Origin: Seminavis robusta
Lineage: Eukaryota > Bacillariophyta > Bacillariophyceae > Naviculales > Naviculaceae
Assembly (NCBI GenBank): GCA_903772945.1
Contig: CAICTM010000831.1
Coordinates: forward strand, 8,352-46,141
Direction of reading: 5' to 3'
Length of the DNA stretch: 37,790 nucleotides
The notes below the pieces were generated by a model. That model made no database searches and had not been told where the DNA came from. It was given only the letters and a program-made list of their open reading frames with translations. The translations under genes were made by a program, and so were the position numbers. Shown here one piece after another: positions 20,501 through 30,043 of the stretch (its first letter is position 1; every line of letters starts with the position of its first letter).

Positions 20501-23500
20501 TGTTGGCTTTCTTGTGGGATCTGGGGTTGGAGAGGGTGTGGGTTCATTTGTTGGCCTTCGTGTAGGGGAGGGTGTGGGTTGGCCAGTTGGCTGTGGTGTT
20601 GGGGCTGATGTCGGTGAGGTTGTTGGTGCCACAGATGGGTTCAATGTTGAGGGATTTGCACTGGGACTACCCGAAGCCACTGTTGGGCCCAAAGTTGTCG
20701 GGCTTGCCGTCGAAGGTGATACATCAGTGGGGCTTCTTGTAGTTGGTCCTGCAGTGGTGGGGATGTTGGTTGTGGGGTTGCTTGTGCTGGGGCCAGCAGT
20801 TTCTGGGCTACCTGTACTTGGAGCAGCGGTAACGGGAGATCCAGTACCAGTAGGTGCACTTGTTATTGGGCTGCTAGTAGCGGGATTGGCAGTTGTCGGG
20901 GCTTGGCCAGAAGGGTCACTGGTTGTTGGGCTGCTTGTGGTGGGATTGGCAGTTGTTGGCGCTTGCCCAGCTGGCTGCCCAGGTGAATCAGTCTGCCTTG
21001 CATTGCTAGAAACAACCGGTTGTGTGTCTTGTGTTGGTGCTTGAGTTGTGGGCGTTTGCGTTGTGGGTACTGCTGCAGTTGGAGTTCGTGTGGTTGGAGT
21101 GTCCGAGGGGCTCTCGGACTGAGTACTTGTCGGTGAGTCACTAGTTTGACTTGGCGCGTTTGATGTTGAACCAGAGGGAGACCCTGAGGGTGATTCACTG
21201 CTTCGGCTTGGAGGTAAAGATGAAGCTGTACTTGGCTCTTGTGATTTGCTGGGAACGTCAGAAGGAGCTGCGGTTGGCTCTTGTGACTTGCTTGGAGCAT
21301 CCGAAGGAGCATTCGATGGCTGGGTGGACACTGTTGGGGAATCTGTGGGTGCCGATGTAAAAGCAGTGAAGAAATCTCCGATCGGTGCTGCAGAGGGGGC
21401 CCCCGAGGCTGCTGTCACCTTGTCTGCGGTCTCTGCATTTACACTGGTCTCTGCAACAATCTTGTCCTCATCATTAGGATCCACAACAGAACCATAAAAC
21501 AGTCGAACAGTAGGTTCTCCAGTTCTGTCAGGATCTAGTTCTTGTTCAAGCGCATCAGGGAAGTTTTCTTCGATTTCAAAGATGAATGCTTCCACAAAGT
21601 CGGAATACAAACGACTGCTGGTGAGAAGAGAGATTCCATTCTGCAGAGCGCGTGTCTTGCCCAAACCGTTCTTCTCCATTGTGACTTCACTGGGTCCAGT
21701 TGAACCACCAAACAAACTGTTCTGATCAGGACATCCCACACAAGTCATTGTTACCTTCCATTTTGTGTACGTGAAGAGCATGGTTGGGCCAGCCTGGACA
21801 CTATTGATATCTGTCAATTCAACATTGTGGGCCACTCGAAGAAACTCTCCACCACACATTCCTGAGAGAGCATTGTAACTGAGCTTGAATAGTTCTTCGA
21901 GGCGGGCTTGGTTGGCCTCTACAAATCCAGGAGGGAGTCCCTGAAGAACCAAGTTTGTGATGCCTTCTTTTAGTTCCGTGACTTCTTCCAGGCCAGGGCA
22001 CACAGGCACTGACCAGTTGTAGGCAGATTCATTCAAGTCAATGACATCATCATTTTCAACAGGGACTCCTCCAGTCACATTTGAAAGGGTGGGGGCGCCG
22101 GTGGCAGGGACATTGAACTCCGGCCCAAGGACATTGTCGATACCACTAGGTGTGCCGTTGTTGCCAAGGCCGAGACCGATCCCAAGCCCAGCTGTAGAAG
22201 TACTGGTGCCATGATCATCAAGGATTGTGTCGTTGATGAGATTGGTTCCATTGATGGTCACAATAGTAGTAGTAGTATTGGTTTCTTCCATGGCATGCAT
22301 CATGACTATTCCAGTGGAAACGGCAGTTGCAGTGACGATGGCAGCAGCTCCGACAGCCACTGCTAGTTGTGAGGTAAGTGAGGCAGATGCCACACCGGCC
22401 AGTGCTTGTCCCACAATCCCCGTGGAAACTGCTGCTGTCGTGGCAGCACCCGCAACAGCGGAACCTCCCGCAGCCGTGGAGCTAGCCGCCCCTTGAGCAG
22501 CTGCTGTGGCCATGTTCTGCGTGGTCCCTTGGAGTGCCCTGTTGACCGATTGAGGGTGATGAGAATCGATTTTCCACAATAAATTTCTTGGGGAGTGAGA
22601 GAGTGGATGAACTTACAAATAGGTTGGATTTGCCAAATTGGCCGCGGATTGTTGTTGTGTTTGCAGGAGCATGGCGGTTCTGGCATTCCCCACCACTTCA
22701 TCCGCTGCAGCTTCTGCTGCTTCCTGGGCAACTTCATCTGCCCCAGGTACATCATCATCGCCCCCTTTGAGTCGGTTGACCAATTTGGAAATCATTTTCA
22801 TGCAAAAGAGCATCCCACAGGCAGACAAAATGGCAAAGAGGAGAGAGCTTCTGACTTGCTTTTCCTTTGCTTCTGCCATATCGACCGTGGACGGTTCATC
22901 CTGTTGGGAATCACTCATTTGCGATTCCTGGTTTTGGCTTTCCTCATCTTCTTCCTCTTCGTAGTCTTCTTTTTTGCCAGCGGTAGTAGCCTTATGATCA
23001 AGGTCCACATCTTCCATGGGAGCATCGGATGTATCCACCGGGTCGTCGGATGACTGTCCTAGGTGGCACCCCAATAACGGGTCTTCCCCTGTGTCCCTAG
23101 CACTGCCCTGTTCCATAAAGCTATCCCGATGACTAAATGAGTCTCTGGATTGGCGTGGCTGGAGAGCAACTCGTATCATTGTCGAGTTCTCACTATTAAG
23201 AAAATAAAAGAAACAAAAAAAGACGAGTGAGTGATGATAAAACGAAGAAATTGGGCTCCCCGAGTGCTCTTTTCTTGTTTTTGTTTGAAGCAGCACTCAC
23301 GTAGGCGGTTCATCTGCTTCGTCGTTGTCGTCTTGGTATTGCTCAGCATCATCATCTTCGTCTTCTTCTGTTGACGTGTCCTTGTCTTCTTCGTGTCCTT
23401 CCGTGACAGTCTCTTGGTGTTGTACTTCCGCGGTTCCTTGCCCCTTGCTGCTCTTGTAGGGAGAGGATGCCTCTTCCATGAGAAAACTCATATTCATTGA

Positions 23501-23605
23501 CACTTCTGACATGTTGTTCAACTCGTCGTCTTCACTGCCAACTATGTGAATGGGGGGACTGTCTCCCTCCACGCCGTTGGTAGAGTTGTCATCGTTATCA
23601 TCCAT
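17594..23605 (-). CDS. Giant Pro/Thr-rich membrane surface protein, paralogue C (frame broken in repeats)
   Basis: Exon 1 is 23605-23301, exon 2 is 23192-22617, and exon 3 runs from 22538 to the stop at 17594. The order is an acidic tail with [14 protein letters not shown], a membrane segment at about residues 218-240, the linker [14 protein letters not shown], an Ala/Gly-rich hydrophobic stretch and a Cys ectodomain (about 22010-21410, [13 protein letters not shown] near its end). A Pro/Thr stalk, a two-Cys domain (20212-19880), 21-residue Pro/Thr repeats, TKAPT-type repeats and a C-terminal cap (17950-17597) follow. The frame is open from 22538 to about 19390. It is broken by 1-2 nt deletions at about 19393-19384, 19320-19040, 18225-18210 and 18087. 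Unlike A and B it has no Ser/Ala/Pro heptads; TKAPT repeats take their place. Confidence 0.77.
17597..17950 (-). other. C-terminal beta-rich cap domain of paralogue C
   Basis: About 115 residues begin at [13 protein letters not shown]. The core [12 protein letters not shown] and two cysteines ([12 protein letters not shown]) align with the cap of paralogue B, and the frame is intact to the stop. Fold assignment is tentative. Confidence 0.7.
18060..18270 (-). repeat. TKAPT-type coding repeats of paralogue C
   Basis: Short units read as PTKAPTK on the minus strand, marked by ggtgctttagtggga on the plus strand. Several copies have lost 1-2 bases, for example at about 18087 and 18210-18225, so the frame changes between units. 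Confidence 0.8.
19620..19870 (-). repeat. 63-bp Pro/Thr coding repeats of paralogue C
   Basis: About four units of 63 bp (21 residues), marked by gggactaccagg, code for TAGPT and [12 protein letters not shown]. They lie directly after the two-Cys domain, the same place as in paralogue B. Confidence 0.85.
22539..22616 (-). other. Intron 2 of paralogue C (78 bp)
   Basis: The donor GTAAGT follows CCAACCTATTT and the acceptor GTCAACAG precedes GGCACTCC. Splicing gives [14 protein letters not shown] in phase 2. Confidence 0.85.
23193..23300 (-). other. Intron 1 of paralogue C (108 bp)
   Basis: The donor GTGAGT follows CCGCCTAC and the acceptor CTTAATAG precedes TGAGAACTCG. Splicing gives [13 protein letters not shown] in phase 2. 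Confidence 0.85.
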
Positions 23606-24469
23606 TGTTTGTAGTGGGCCGTATCTGTGATAGCTATTGGTAGTGTCTTATCCGTTCAGAGGGAACAAGTTTGTCTTATCTGTTTGATAGGCTTAGCTAG
23701 TAGTAGAACTGTTCTGTCGTCCTTCAGAAGGCAGTATGGAACTCAACAAGCAATCACTACAACAATAGAGGGAACCTTTACCAAAGAGAGTAAGAATGTA
23801 ACGCAGGAGATCTCTAAGCTGGGCTTCGCAAGAGTGATGCTGCTTGGTTGCGGCGTGGTGGCTCACTACTCGTACTTCGACTAAAGAATGAGGTTTCTTG
23901 GGCACTATGACTCTATGATGGCCACATCATTTAAAGTCGCGTTTCGAGAGGAATTAGTAACATGTTGAGCTCTTTACTCTGAACCTTGCGTGAATTCTAT
24001 AAAACTACGACTCCCAAGACTAGCCCCCAACATCAGTCCCGCAGCCACCGGCACATACCGGCACATTATTACTGGTGGTACTGGCTAGAGCTAGTCTAGA
24101 GTACAGTCGTACCAAATACCACCGGAACTTACAGGTCGGCAGGGAGCGATTGAATCGAATCGAATCAATCAATCGAATCGAATCTGTTCGATTCGTGGGG
24201 ACAGTACCGCTACCTGGTGGTGGTACCATGTTGCAGCGCGCAATAAATGTGCTGCCCTCTGGCCATATCCAGCTAGCCACTGTCTGCCCACCTCCGGCTG
24301 CGGTCGCCTTTGGGTGAGTATAGCACGCTAAAATGTCATGTATGCATAGTCGAGCTATCTAGGAACCCAAAAGTATCGTTTTTGACATTGAAAAATACAC
24401 TACGTATTCGTTACTGTTTCAATCTACAACCTTCGTGCAGCATGGAATCATCGCCCATCGTATTGACGC
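23606..24469. other. Intergenic region, no gene seen
   Basis: About 860 bp upstream of paralogue C and downstream of the first SnoaL-like gene. A short simple repeat of aatcg units lies at 24148-24200. I see no RNA gene or intact coding frame. Confidence 0.6.
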
Positions 24470-25099
24470 TCACTCACATGGATTCTGGAGTTTGCCACCA
24501 ACGGACACATACAGTCCGGGTGGACCCGTGAGGTTTCCCAAGGCCATGACATCCATCTTGGCAATCTTTCCATCTTCCACATTGACCCAAACACGTTCAG
24601 GATCCAAAACCACATGTTTCCCACTGGCAGGAATGGCTGGCAAATCCATAAAGATGAGATTGCCGGTGTGGGTGCCGCTCACAACCAATTGTTCCACCAG
24701 AACTTCTCCAGGTCTGACTTCCTTGACAGACTCAAAGCTAAAGGACAAATCTTCAAAGGCTTGATAGAGCTTGTGGATCTCTGTTACCAACTGAACCGCT
24801 GTCAAGCACCCCTGATCATCAAACTTGACTGTGGCTGTTTCATGGAAGAGTGGAAGCAATTCCTCCGTGGTGGCGTGCCGGTTTTTGGCGTGCATATAAT
24901 ATCTCACGAGTTGTTCGTTCGTGAGCTTGATGGAAGATGAAGAGGAGTGGGAGGAGAATTGAGACTCGAAGATCGTTTCACTGGGATCAGCAGCATTCTT
25001 GGGCTTCTTGGATTGCTTCTTGGAACCCCCTTTGTTCTTGGTGGATTTGCCACTCTTCTTCTCTGTCTTCTTGCCCCCAGGAAAAAATAGAAAGCCCAT
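24470..25099 (-). CDS. SnoaL-like/NTF2-fold protein, copy 1 (209 aa)
   Basis: The ATG at 25099 opens a single-exon frame of 209 residues. The first 40 or so residues are Lys/Ser-rich (KKTEKKSGKSTKNKGGSKK). The rest looks like an NTF2-fold SnoaL-like domain: an N-terminal helix YYMHAKNRH, a strand FDDQG, a helix LVTEIHKLYQAFEDL, then strands with VVSGTHTG and HVVLDPERVW and the ending LGNLTGPPGLYVSVGGKL. The family includes polyketide cyclases and many proteins of unknown role, and no substrate can be named. It is the last of four tandem copies. Basic tails could bind membranes or nucleic acid (inference). Confidence 0.82.
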   Translation of the reverse strand: MGFLFFPGGKKTEKKSGKSTKNKGGSKKQSKKPKNAADPSETIFESQFSSHSSSSSIKLTNEQLVRYYMHAKNRHATTEELLPLFHETATVKFDDQGCLTAVQLVTEIHKLYQAFEDLSFSFESVKEVRPGEVLVEQLVVSGTHTGNLIFMDLPAIPASGKHVVLDPERVWVNVEDGKIAKMDVMALGNLTGPPGLYVSVGGKLQNPCE

Positions 25100-26161
25100 G
25101 GTTTTGATTGAAGGACAAGGTGTATACCCTGTATCGTGAAGGATCCTCGAAAGCAAAGAATGTTGTAATTTGTGAACTTCCCTGGCTAGCTGGCTTCATG
25201 TAGACTAGTTGCCTCCAAATCTGCAATCTGCAATGGAAGGATTCTTTTCTCGGGATATCCTTGCCGAAATGCAAAGCTGGTGCCCCAAATGGAGATAATT
25301 GCCCAATTCTTTCCACTTGAAGAGAATTATAATTTTCCATCCAAGAGCATCGTGCTTTATAACAAATTTGTTGAACCCCACGTTCGAAAATCAACGTACC
25401 ACCACGTGGCGGCAAGTCACCGGTACAAGCTTGGTCCGAGATCTAGCTAGCTAGCAAGAAAGAATTCGAAATAATGAAGGGGCTTCAAAGTGTACGCCTT
25501 GCTTCAGCGCTTCAGCCACTCCTTCAGATCAAGCTGGCTGCACGCTGCGGCTGCCAATCGGTGGATAAGCGGATCAATCGATGGATAAGCCGATCAGGCT
25601 CCAGATGCTGCATGCAGCATCCAGCTTGCCAGCTGGCCAGCTAGCTAGTAGTGAGAAGTGTTTTCGTTTGAGCTGCCACTCTCAGCGCACAGGGTCAACT
25701 TGAAATGAAACTTGTACCGGTACATGCAGCCTTGAAGCTACCGGTACCAACTGACTGGCTACCGGTAGCTTGTGTGGCCTCGTGAATCGAAGCGACCAAG
25801 GCGCTGAAAAACACCCAACTCCAACCCGGGGAGGTGGCACGGTTGGCAGCCTTTGTGTTTTGGCCGTCTTTGACTGAAGTGTTAAGCATGCACTGCAGCC
25901 GGCCGGACAACAAATGGACAGTAGCTAAGCACAAGAAGTTGGGGTTACAGGCATCAACCCGTAGAACGTTTTGGACCCAGGTGATTCAGTTCCTGGATCC
26001 ACAAACATCAGACTCGCAAAGTCAAACTATAACGGTCTCCACAGCCATTCAGCACGACATTCCATTTCATATATGTATCTTTAGAACCATTACTAGTATA
26101 AAGGATGCATTGCACAAGCAAAGAGCTGAAACAGGCGGTGCTGGAAACACCTTGATCTCAT
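25100..26161. other. Intergenic region between SnoaL-like copies 1 and 2
   Basis: About 1.06 kb with no frame I can support. It has scattered ctagctagc and accggta palindromes, for example at 25440-25455 and near 25735-25765. It should hold the promoter of copy 1 and the 3' end of copy 2. Confidence 0.6.
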
Positions 26162-26761
26162 TTAATTCTCTTTTGGCATCTCCAACTTGCCTCCAACTGA
26201 CACATACAACCCAGGCGGGCCTGTAAGGTTCCCTAATGCTGTGACTTCCATCCTGTGAATCTTGCCATCCTTCAAAGTAAACCACAAGCGTTCTGGATCC
26301 AATACCACATGTCGGTTTGTGGCAGGAATGACAGGGAAGTCCATCACCCGAAGATCAGCAGTATGCGTTCCAGTGACAACCAAATGTTCCACAAGCACTT
26401 CTCCTGGACGAACTTCTTCAATAGACTCATAGGTGAACAGGATGTTCTCAAATCCTTCATAGAGCTTGCGAATCTCCAAAACCAATTGACAAGCTGTCAT
26501 GGATCCATGATCGTCAAAGTTTGCCTTGGCATCTTCTGAGGTATAGTATGAAAGCAACTCTTCCACGGGAGCATGTCGATTCTTGGCTGCCATGTAAGCC
26601 TCAATGATTTCCTTGTTCCCAATCCGTACGGAATACATGGATGCCTGAGATTCGCACATTGTTTCAGAAGCATTGACACACTGCTGCTCTTTCTTGGATC
26701 CTCCCACATCCTTCGAGGCTTTGACGGCCTTGGTGCGTCGAAACAGCTTGAAGAATCCCAT
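26162..26761 (-). CDS. SnoaL-like/NTF2-fold protein, copy 2 (199 aa)
   Basis: The ATG at 26761 gives MGFFKLFRR followed by a basic tail with VGGSKKEQ. The frame is open further upstream but no in-frame ATG is used there, and the MGF start matches copies 1 and 3. The fold core has YMAAKNRHAPVEELL, FDDHGSMTACQL, a GTHTA strand, HVVLDPERLWF and LGNLTGPPGLYVSVGGKL. It is closest to copy 3. Gly2 recalls a myristoylation start, but residue 6 is Leu rather than Ser/Thr, so that is weak. Function is unknown beyond the fold family. Confidence 0.82.
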   Translation of the reverse strand: MGFFKLFRRTKAVKASKDVGGSKKEQQCVNASETMCESQASMYSVRIGNKEIIEAYMAAKNRHAPVEELLSYYTSEDAKANFDDHGSMTACQLVLEIRKLYEGFENILFTYESIEEVRPGEVLVEHLVVTGTHTADLRVMDFPVIPATNRHVVLDPERLWFTLKDGKIHRMEVTALGNLTGPPGLYVSVGGKLEMPKEN

Positions 26762-27563
26762 GGTTTTGGTTTCGAGCGCACTGCTTCTGAACTTCTTGAT
26801 ATCGATGTTGCGAAGGGGGTTGCTTTTGAAACCTCCAAAGTGTAAAAGTATGAGCCCAAGCGGTACAATGGATTGGGAAGAGGGAAGAGGCAGTTTCGCA
26901 GGATGCTGAAGACACCGCGACACACAATGATGCGTGCTCCAAGGTCTTGTTTGTACGTACTGTACTCGTAATGGCACCGTGAGTCAACCCCTTTAAGCAA
27001 TGGCGGGAAAGCGGTGGCTTCTACGTTCTGTGTCTTTATAGCTGCTTTCATGTTCCTTTAAGAATTAAAAGCGTATGTGGAGGTTTGCAGGAGTTCTCCC
27101 AAAAGCATTACTAGTATTGCCTACTTCCTACTTCCTTACGAGTAGTGTCCTCATGTAAAACCTTGGTCTGCAACAATAGAATTAGATTGTCAGAGGCAAC
27201 GAGATCATCGAGACGATGGATAAACTCGAGGCAACGTGGTCGGAATGTTTGATCAAGACACCCCAGTCCCTCGCCGACCGAAAGGTCTGGTAGGCAGAGA
27301 TGACCGGGTACAAGTAGCCCGAAGCCTACAGTATCATGAGCAACAGTTCTGCTACGCCCTGCACGCACTGTACCTGCGCAAATTAGGTGAAATTTCTCAA
27401 GTCAAGGTTGTCGATCAGACCCGCTTCATAGATGCATCATTGATTTCAATCATTCATATACAGTTCTAAGTATGCATTATACACTATTGTGAATGGAACC
27501 TATTTGCCCCTTACATGGGCTCCTCATGGGGAGAGCGAGTGGCCAACAATCAGGTACTTGCAC
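26762..27563. other. Intergenic region between SnoaL-like copies 2 and 3
   Basis: About 800 bp. A minus-strand frame at 27111-27368 has protein-like composition (LEFIHRLDDLVASDNLILLL) but only a GTG start and no partner, so I do not call it a gene. Nothing else is supported. Confidence 0.55.
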
Positions 27564-28172
27564 TCAGTTTTCCTGTTTAGATGGCTTGATCAGTTTGCCA
27601 CCTACTGCCATGTACATTCCTGGTGGGCCCGTAAGGTTCCCCAATGCAGTGTCTTCCATCTTGGTAATCTTTCCATTCTTCACTGTGAAATACAAGCGCT
27701 CAGGATCCAACACCACATGACGGTTTGTCTTGGGGATGACAGGGAAATCCATAAACTTCAGGTCTGATGTATGCGTGCCAGTGACAACCAGTTGTTCCAC
27801 AAGAACAACACCAGGCTCAACTTCTTCAATTGACTCAAAGGTGAACATCATGTCCTCAAAACCTTGATTGAGATTGTTAATCTCAGTCAAAAGCTGGCGA
27901 GCTGTCATGGATCCATGATCATCAAACTTGGCCTTTGCCTTATCAGACGTCCAGAATTCAAGCAACTCTTCCACAGATGCATGCCGATTCTTTGCTGCCA
28001 TGTACTGCTCAATAATTTGTTCATTGCTGAACTTGAAGGATGAGTTCGAGACTTGTGATTCATTGACGGTAAGAGAAGCGTCCACATCATTCTGTTTCCT
28101 TCTCTGCTTGGATCCACCCTTGTGCTTGCTTTTGCCAGCCTTGGAGCCTGTGATCAATTTCAAGAATCCCAT
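27564..28172 (-). CDS. SnoaL-like/NTF2-fold protein, copy 3 (202 aa)
   Basis: The ATG at 28172 opens MGFLKLITGS followed by a basic segment to about residue 28 with KGGSKQRRKQ. The fold core covers about residues 48-195: YMAAKNRHASVEELL (58-71), FDDHGSMTARQL (83-94), GTHTS (132-136), HVVLDPERLYF (152-162) and LGNLTGPPGMYMAVGGKL (178-194). No intron is needed. The protein is highly similar to copy 2, pointing to a fairly recent duplication. The role is unknown; polyketide cyclase-like chemistry is possible but not shown. Confidence 0.82.
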   Translation of the reverse strand: MGFLKLITGSKAGKSKHKGGSKQRRKQNDVDASLTVNESQVSNSSFKFSNEQIIEQYMAAKNRHASVEELLEFWTSDKAKAKFDDHGSMTARQLLTEINNLNQGFEDMMFTFESIEEVEPGVVLVEQLVVTGTHTSDLKFMDFPVIPKTNRHVVLDPERLYFTVKNGKITKMEDTALGNLTGPPGMYMAVGGKLIKPSKQEN

Positions 28173-28977
28173 TGTTTGTTTGATACCAAAGCGCTATCTG
28201 ACTAACTACTAGCTAGTAGCTGTGACAGGAGAAGGCTTGACTTCTTTGAGATCGAATTTGTGAGCGTTTCTCCAAGTTTGTCATTGCATGTAACCTGTGT
28301 TCTCTCTTGCAGGAGCTTCTCTCTTCTGACTCAAGCTTCAAGTTCCCACGAAGCGACAAGAAAAGAGTGGTCACAACTCCGAAACGTGACTTAACGATCA
28401 CTATAAAGATATATATAAAGTGGTACTCCCGACATTTCTGGTCATTGAAAGTCTTTCCTGGAACTTGAATCTTCGAGGTTCCGACAGTCCAGAAAACGAA
28501 GCTGCTTGGATCGGAAGAGCACAAAAAAGATTTCTGCCTCCACCTTTTGACGAAGAAAGCACTCAAAACGATTTGGTTCCTTGCTTTGTAAAGGAACGAA
28601 GCCGAAAGGAATGCATCCTCCAAGCTCCGGATTAGGCTGGCTACAGTGCCAAGTCACCAAAGAGGATGCGGTCTTGCGTGGGAAGCAAAGTGCATTTATT
28701 TCACCGGATCCGAGCGTGACCATTCACCCCAAAGTCTTGCCGGCTTTTAAAAGCTTTGTTGGGGTTTTTTGCTTTGCCCACCGCGAATTGTTTCTTCGAG
28801 AAAAGACGCGTCCGTGATGATCACATGAGCACCCCCTCCGTTGCACACAAAGGAGGCCTATCTGGTTGCTGAATGGCTAGCTTTATCAAGCAATTTGCTA
28901 CAATTATATTCTATAGGAATCTTTCACACAGCAACACAGCACGCATCCTCCAGTGGTGACGGCACCAAACATCCACT
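28173..28977. other. Intergenic region between SnoaL-like copies 3 and 4
   Basis: About 800 bp. The open frames here on both strands (for example 28213-28623) have no recognisable domain and overlap each other, so I call none of them. Confidence 0.55.
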
Positions 28978-29643
28978 TTATTCTCCAGGTGGCGTACTAT
29001 CCATCTTTCCTCCGACAGAGATATACATACCAGGGGGCCCAGTAAGGCTGCCCAGAGCGATAATGTCCTCGCTTTGGAATTTACCATCCTTCATATAAAA
29101 CCAGCAGCACTCGGGATCCAACACAATGCTCTTGTGGGTAGCTTCCACGGGAGGAAAGTTGGCAAACTGGTAGGGACCTGTGTGTGTTCCCGTGACGCAG
29201 AGCTCATCGAGAAGAACGACATTGGGCTTGACTTCTTTGATAGACCCACAGTTCCAAGTAGCATCCTCAAATCCCGCGTACACTTTCTGTATTTCTGTAG
29301 CCAAAATGGTAGCATTCATGGCCTTGCTGTCATCAAACTTGATTGGAGCATCACTGGATGTGAAATATGCAATGAGGTCTTCCATGGGTGCGTGGGCATT
29401 CATCGTGACAAAGAAGCGTTCCACTGCTAGTTCATTGGGCGTCTTGCCTCCAGCTGTGGGGGTGGGGGCATCTTGCTTAGTCTTGCTCTTGGTTTTGCCC
29501 CTCGACTTTTTGCTGCTTCGGCTGCTTTTGCTGTTTCTGCTGCTGTTGGTGCACACGGTAATGGCATCAACAGGAGGAGCATCTTGCTTGTCCCGAGCCT
29601 CCTCATTCGTCTTGCTCGATCGTTTCCACAAGTACTTGAACAT
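28978..29643 (-). CDS. SnoaL-like/NTF2-fold protein, copy 4, divergent (221 aa)
   Basis: The ATG at 29643 gives MFKYLWKRSSK rather than the MGF start of the other copies. The basic Ser/Lys tail is longer and includes NSKSSRSSKKSRGKTKSKTK. The core keeps ERFFVTMNAHAPMEDLI, KFDDSKAMNA, CVTGTHTG, IVLDPECCWFYMKDGK and LGSLTGPPGMYISVGGKM. It is the most diverged member and is read first in the array. Its start lies only 142 bp from the left TTAA of the piggyBac element, so the transposon has inserted in its upstream region. Function unknown. Confidence 0.8.
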   Translation of the reverse strand: MFKYLWKRSSKTNEEARDKQDAPPVDAITVCTNSSRNSKSSRSSKKSRGKTKSKTKQDAPTPTAGGKTPNELAVERFFVTMNAHAPMEDLIAYFTSSDAPIKFDDSKAMNATILATEIQKVYAGFEDATWNCGSIKEVKPNVVLLDELCVTGTHTGPYQFANFPPVEATHKSIVLDPECCWFYMKDGKFQSEDIIALGSLTGPPGMYISVGGKMDSTPPGE

Positions 29644-29784
29644 GGTATGCTGCAATAATCAGTGATCTCAAAATAGAAAACTAAGATTTGTGATCGTCGG
29701 GACAAGATCATGCTCTTGAAAAAGTTACAAAGTTATTGGTTTATGAGACGACAAGCAAGCAAGACGAAGCATTAGAGCAGTCAA

Positions 29785-29796
29785 TTAACGCCATTC
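29785..29796 (+). repeat. Left end: TTAA target copy and terminal inverted repeat
   Basis: TTAA at 29785-29788, then CGCCATTC at 29789-29796. A 12-bp perfect match in inverted orientation lies at 34170-34181. Confidence 0.72.
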
Positions 29797-29801
29797 GGAC
29801 A

Positions 29802-29823
29802 CACGGGCCATATACGGCCCGTG
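29802..29823. repeat. Subterminal hairpin 1 of the piggyBac element
   Basis: Arms CACGGGCC and GGCCCGTG form a perfect 8-bp stem with the loop ATATAC. It begins 13 bp inside the left end. Confidence 0.85.
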
Positions 29824-29828
29824 CTTAG

Positions 29829-29856
29829 ATACTCGGGTCATATACGGCCCGAGTAT
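29829..29856. repeat. Subterminal hairpin 2 of the piggyBac element
   Basis: An 11-bp stem with one T/G mismatch and the same loop, ATATAC. Its core CGGGTCATATACGGCCCG repeats the core of hairpin 1 exactly 30 bp further on, with one substitution. Confidence 0.85.
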
Positions 29857-30043
29857 ACCTTGTTAAACCATAACTGCTCCGTACGTAAAGTTTCAGGAAT
29901 TCTAGATACAACCAATCGAAAGAGCGCTGAAAGATGCTTCTTCTGATATATGGGTCATCATAGGCGAAATCGAGCCAGAAAGAAGTTGTGGCTCTACGAA
30001 AGTTGTAGGTTTTCGTGAGAAAACAAGCGGCAACAGAGAAGCC

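Noticed and set aside
27111..27368. Minus-strand frame with protein-like composition between SnoaL-like copies 2 and 3
   Set aside because: It has only a GTG start, is short, and shows no similarity to its neighbours; kept only as a note in the intergenic entry.
28213..28623. 136-residue minus-strand frame upstream of SnoaL-like copy 3
   Set aside because: It is low in recognisable content and overlaps an equally plausible plus-strand frame; it is probably promoter DNA.
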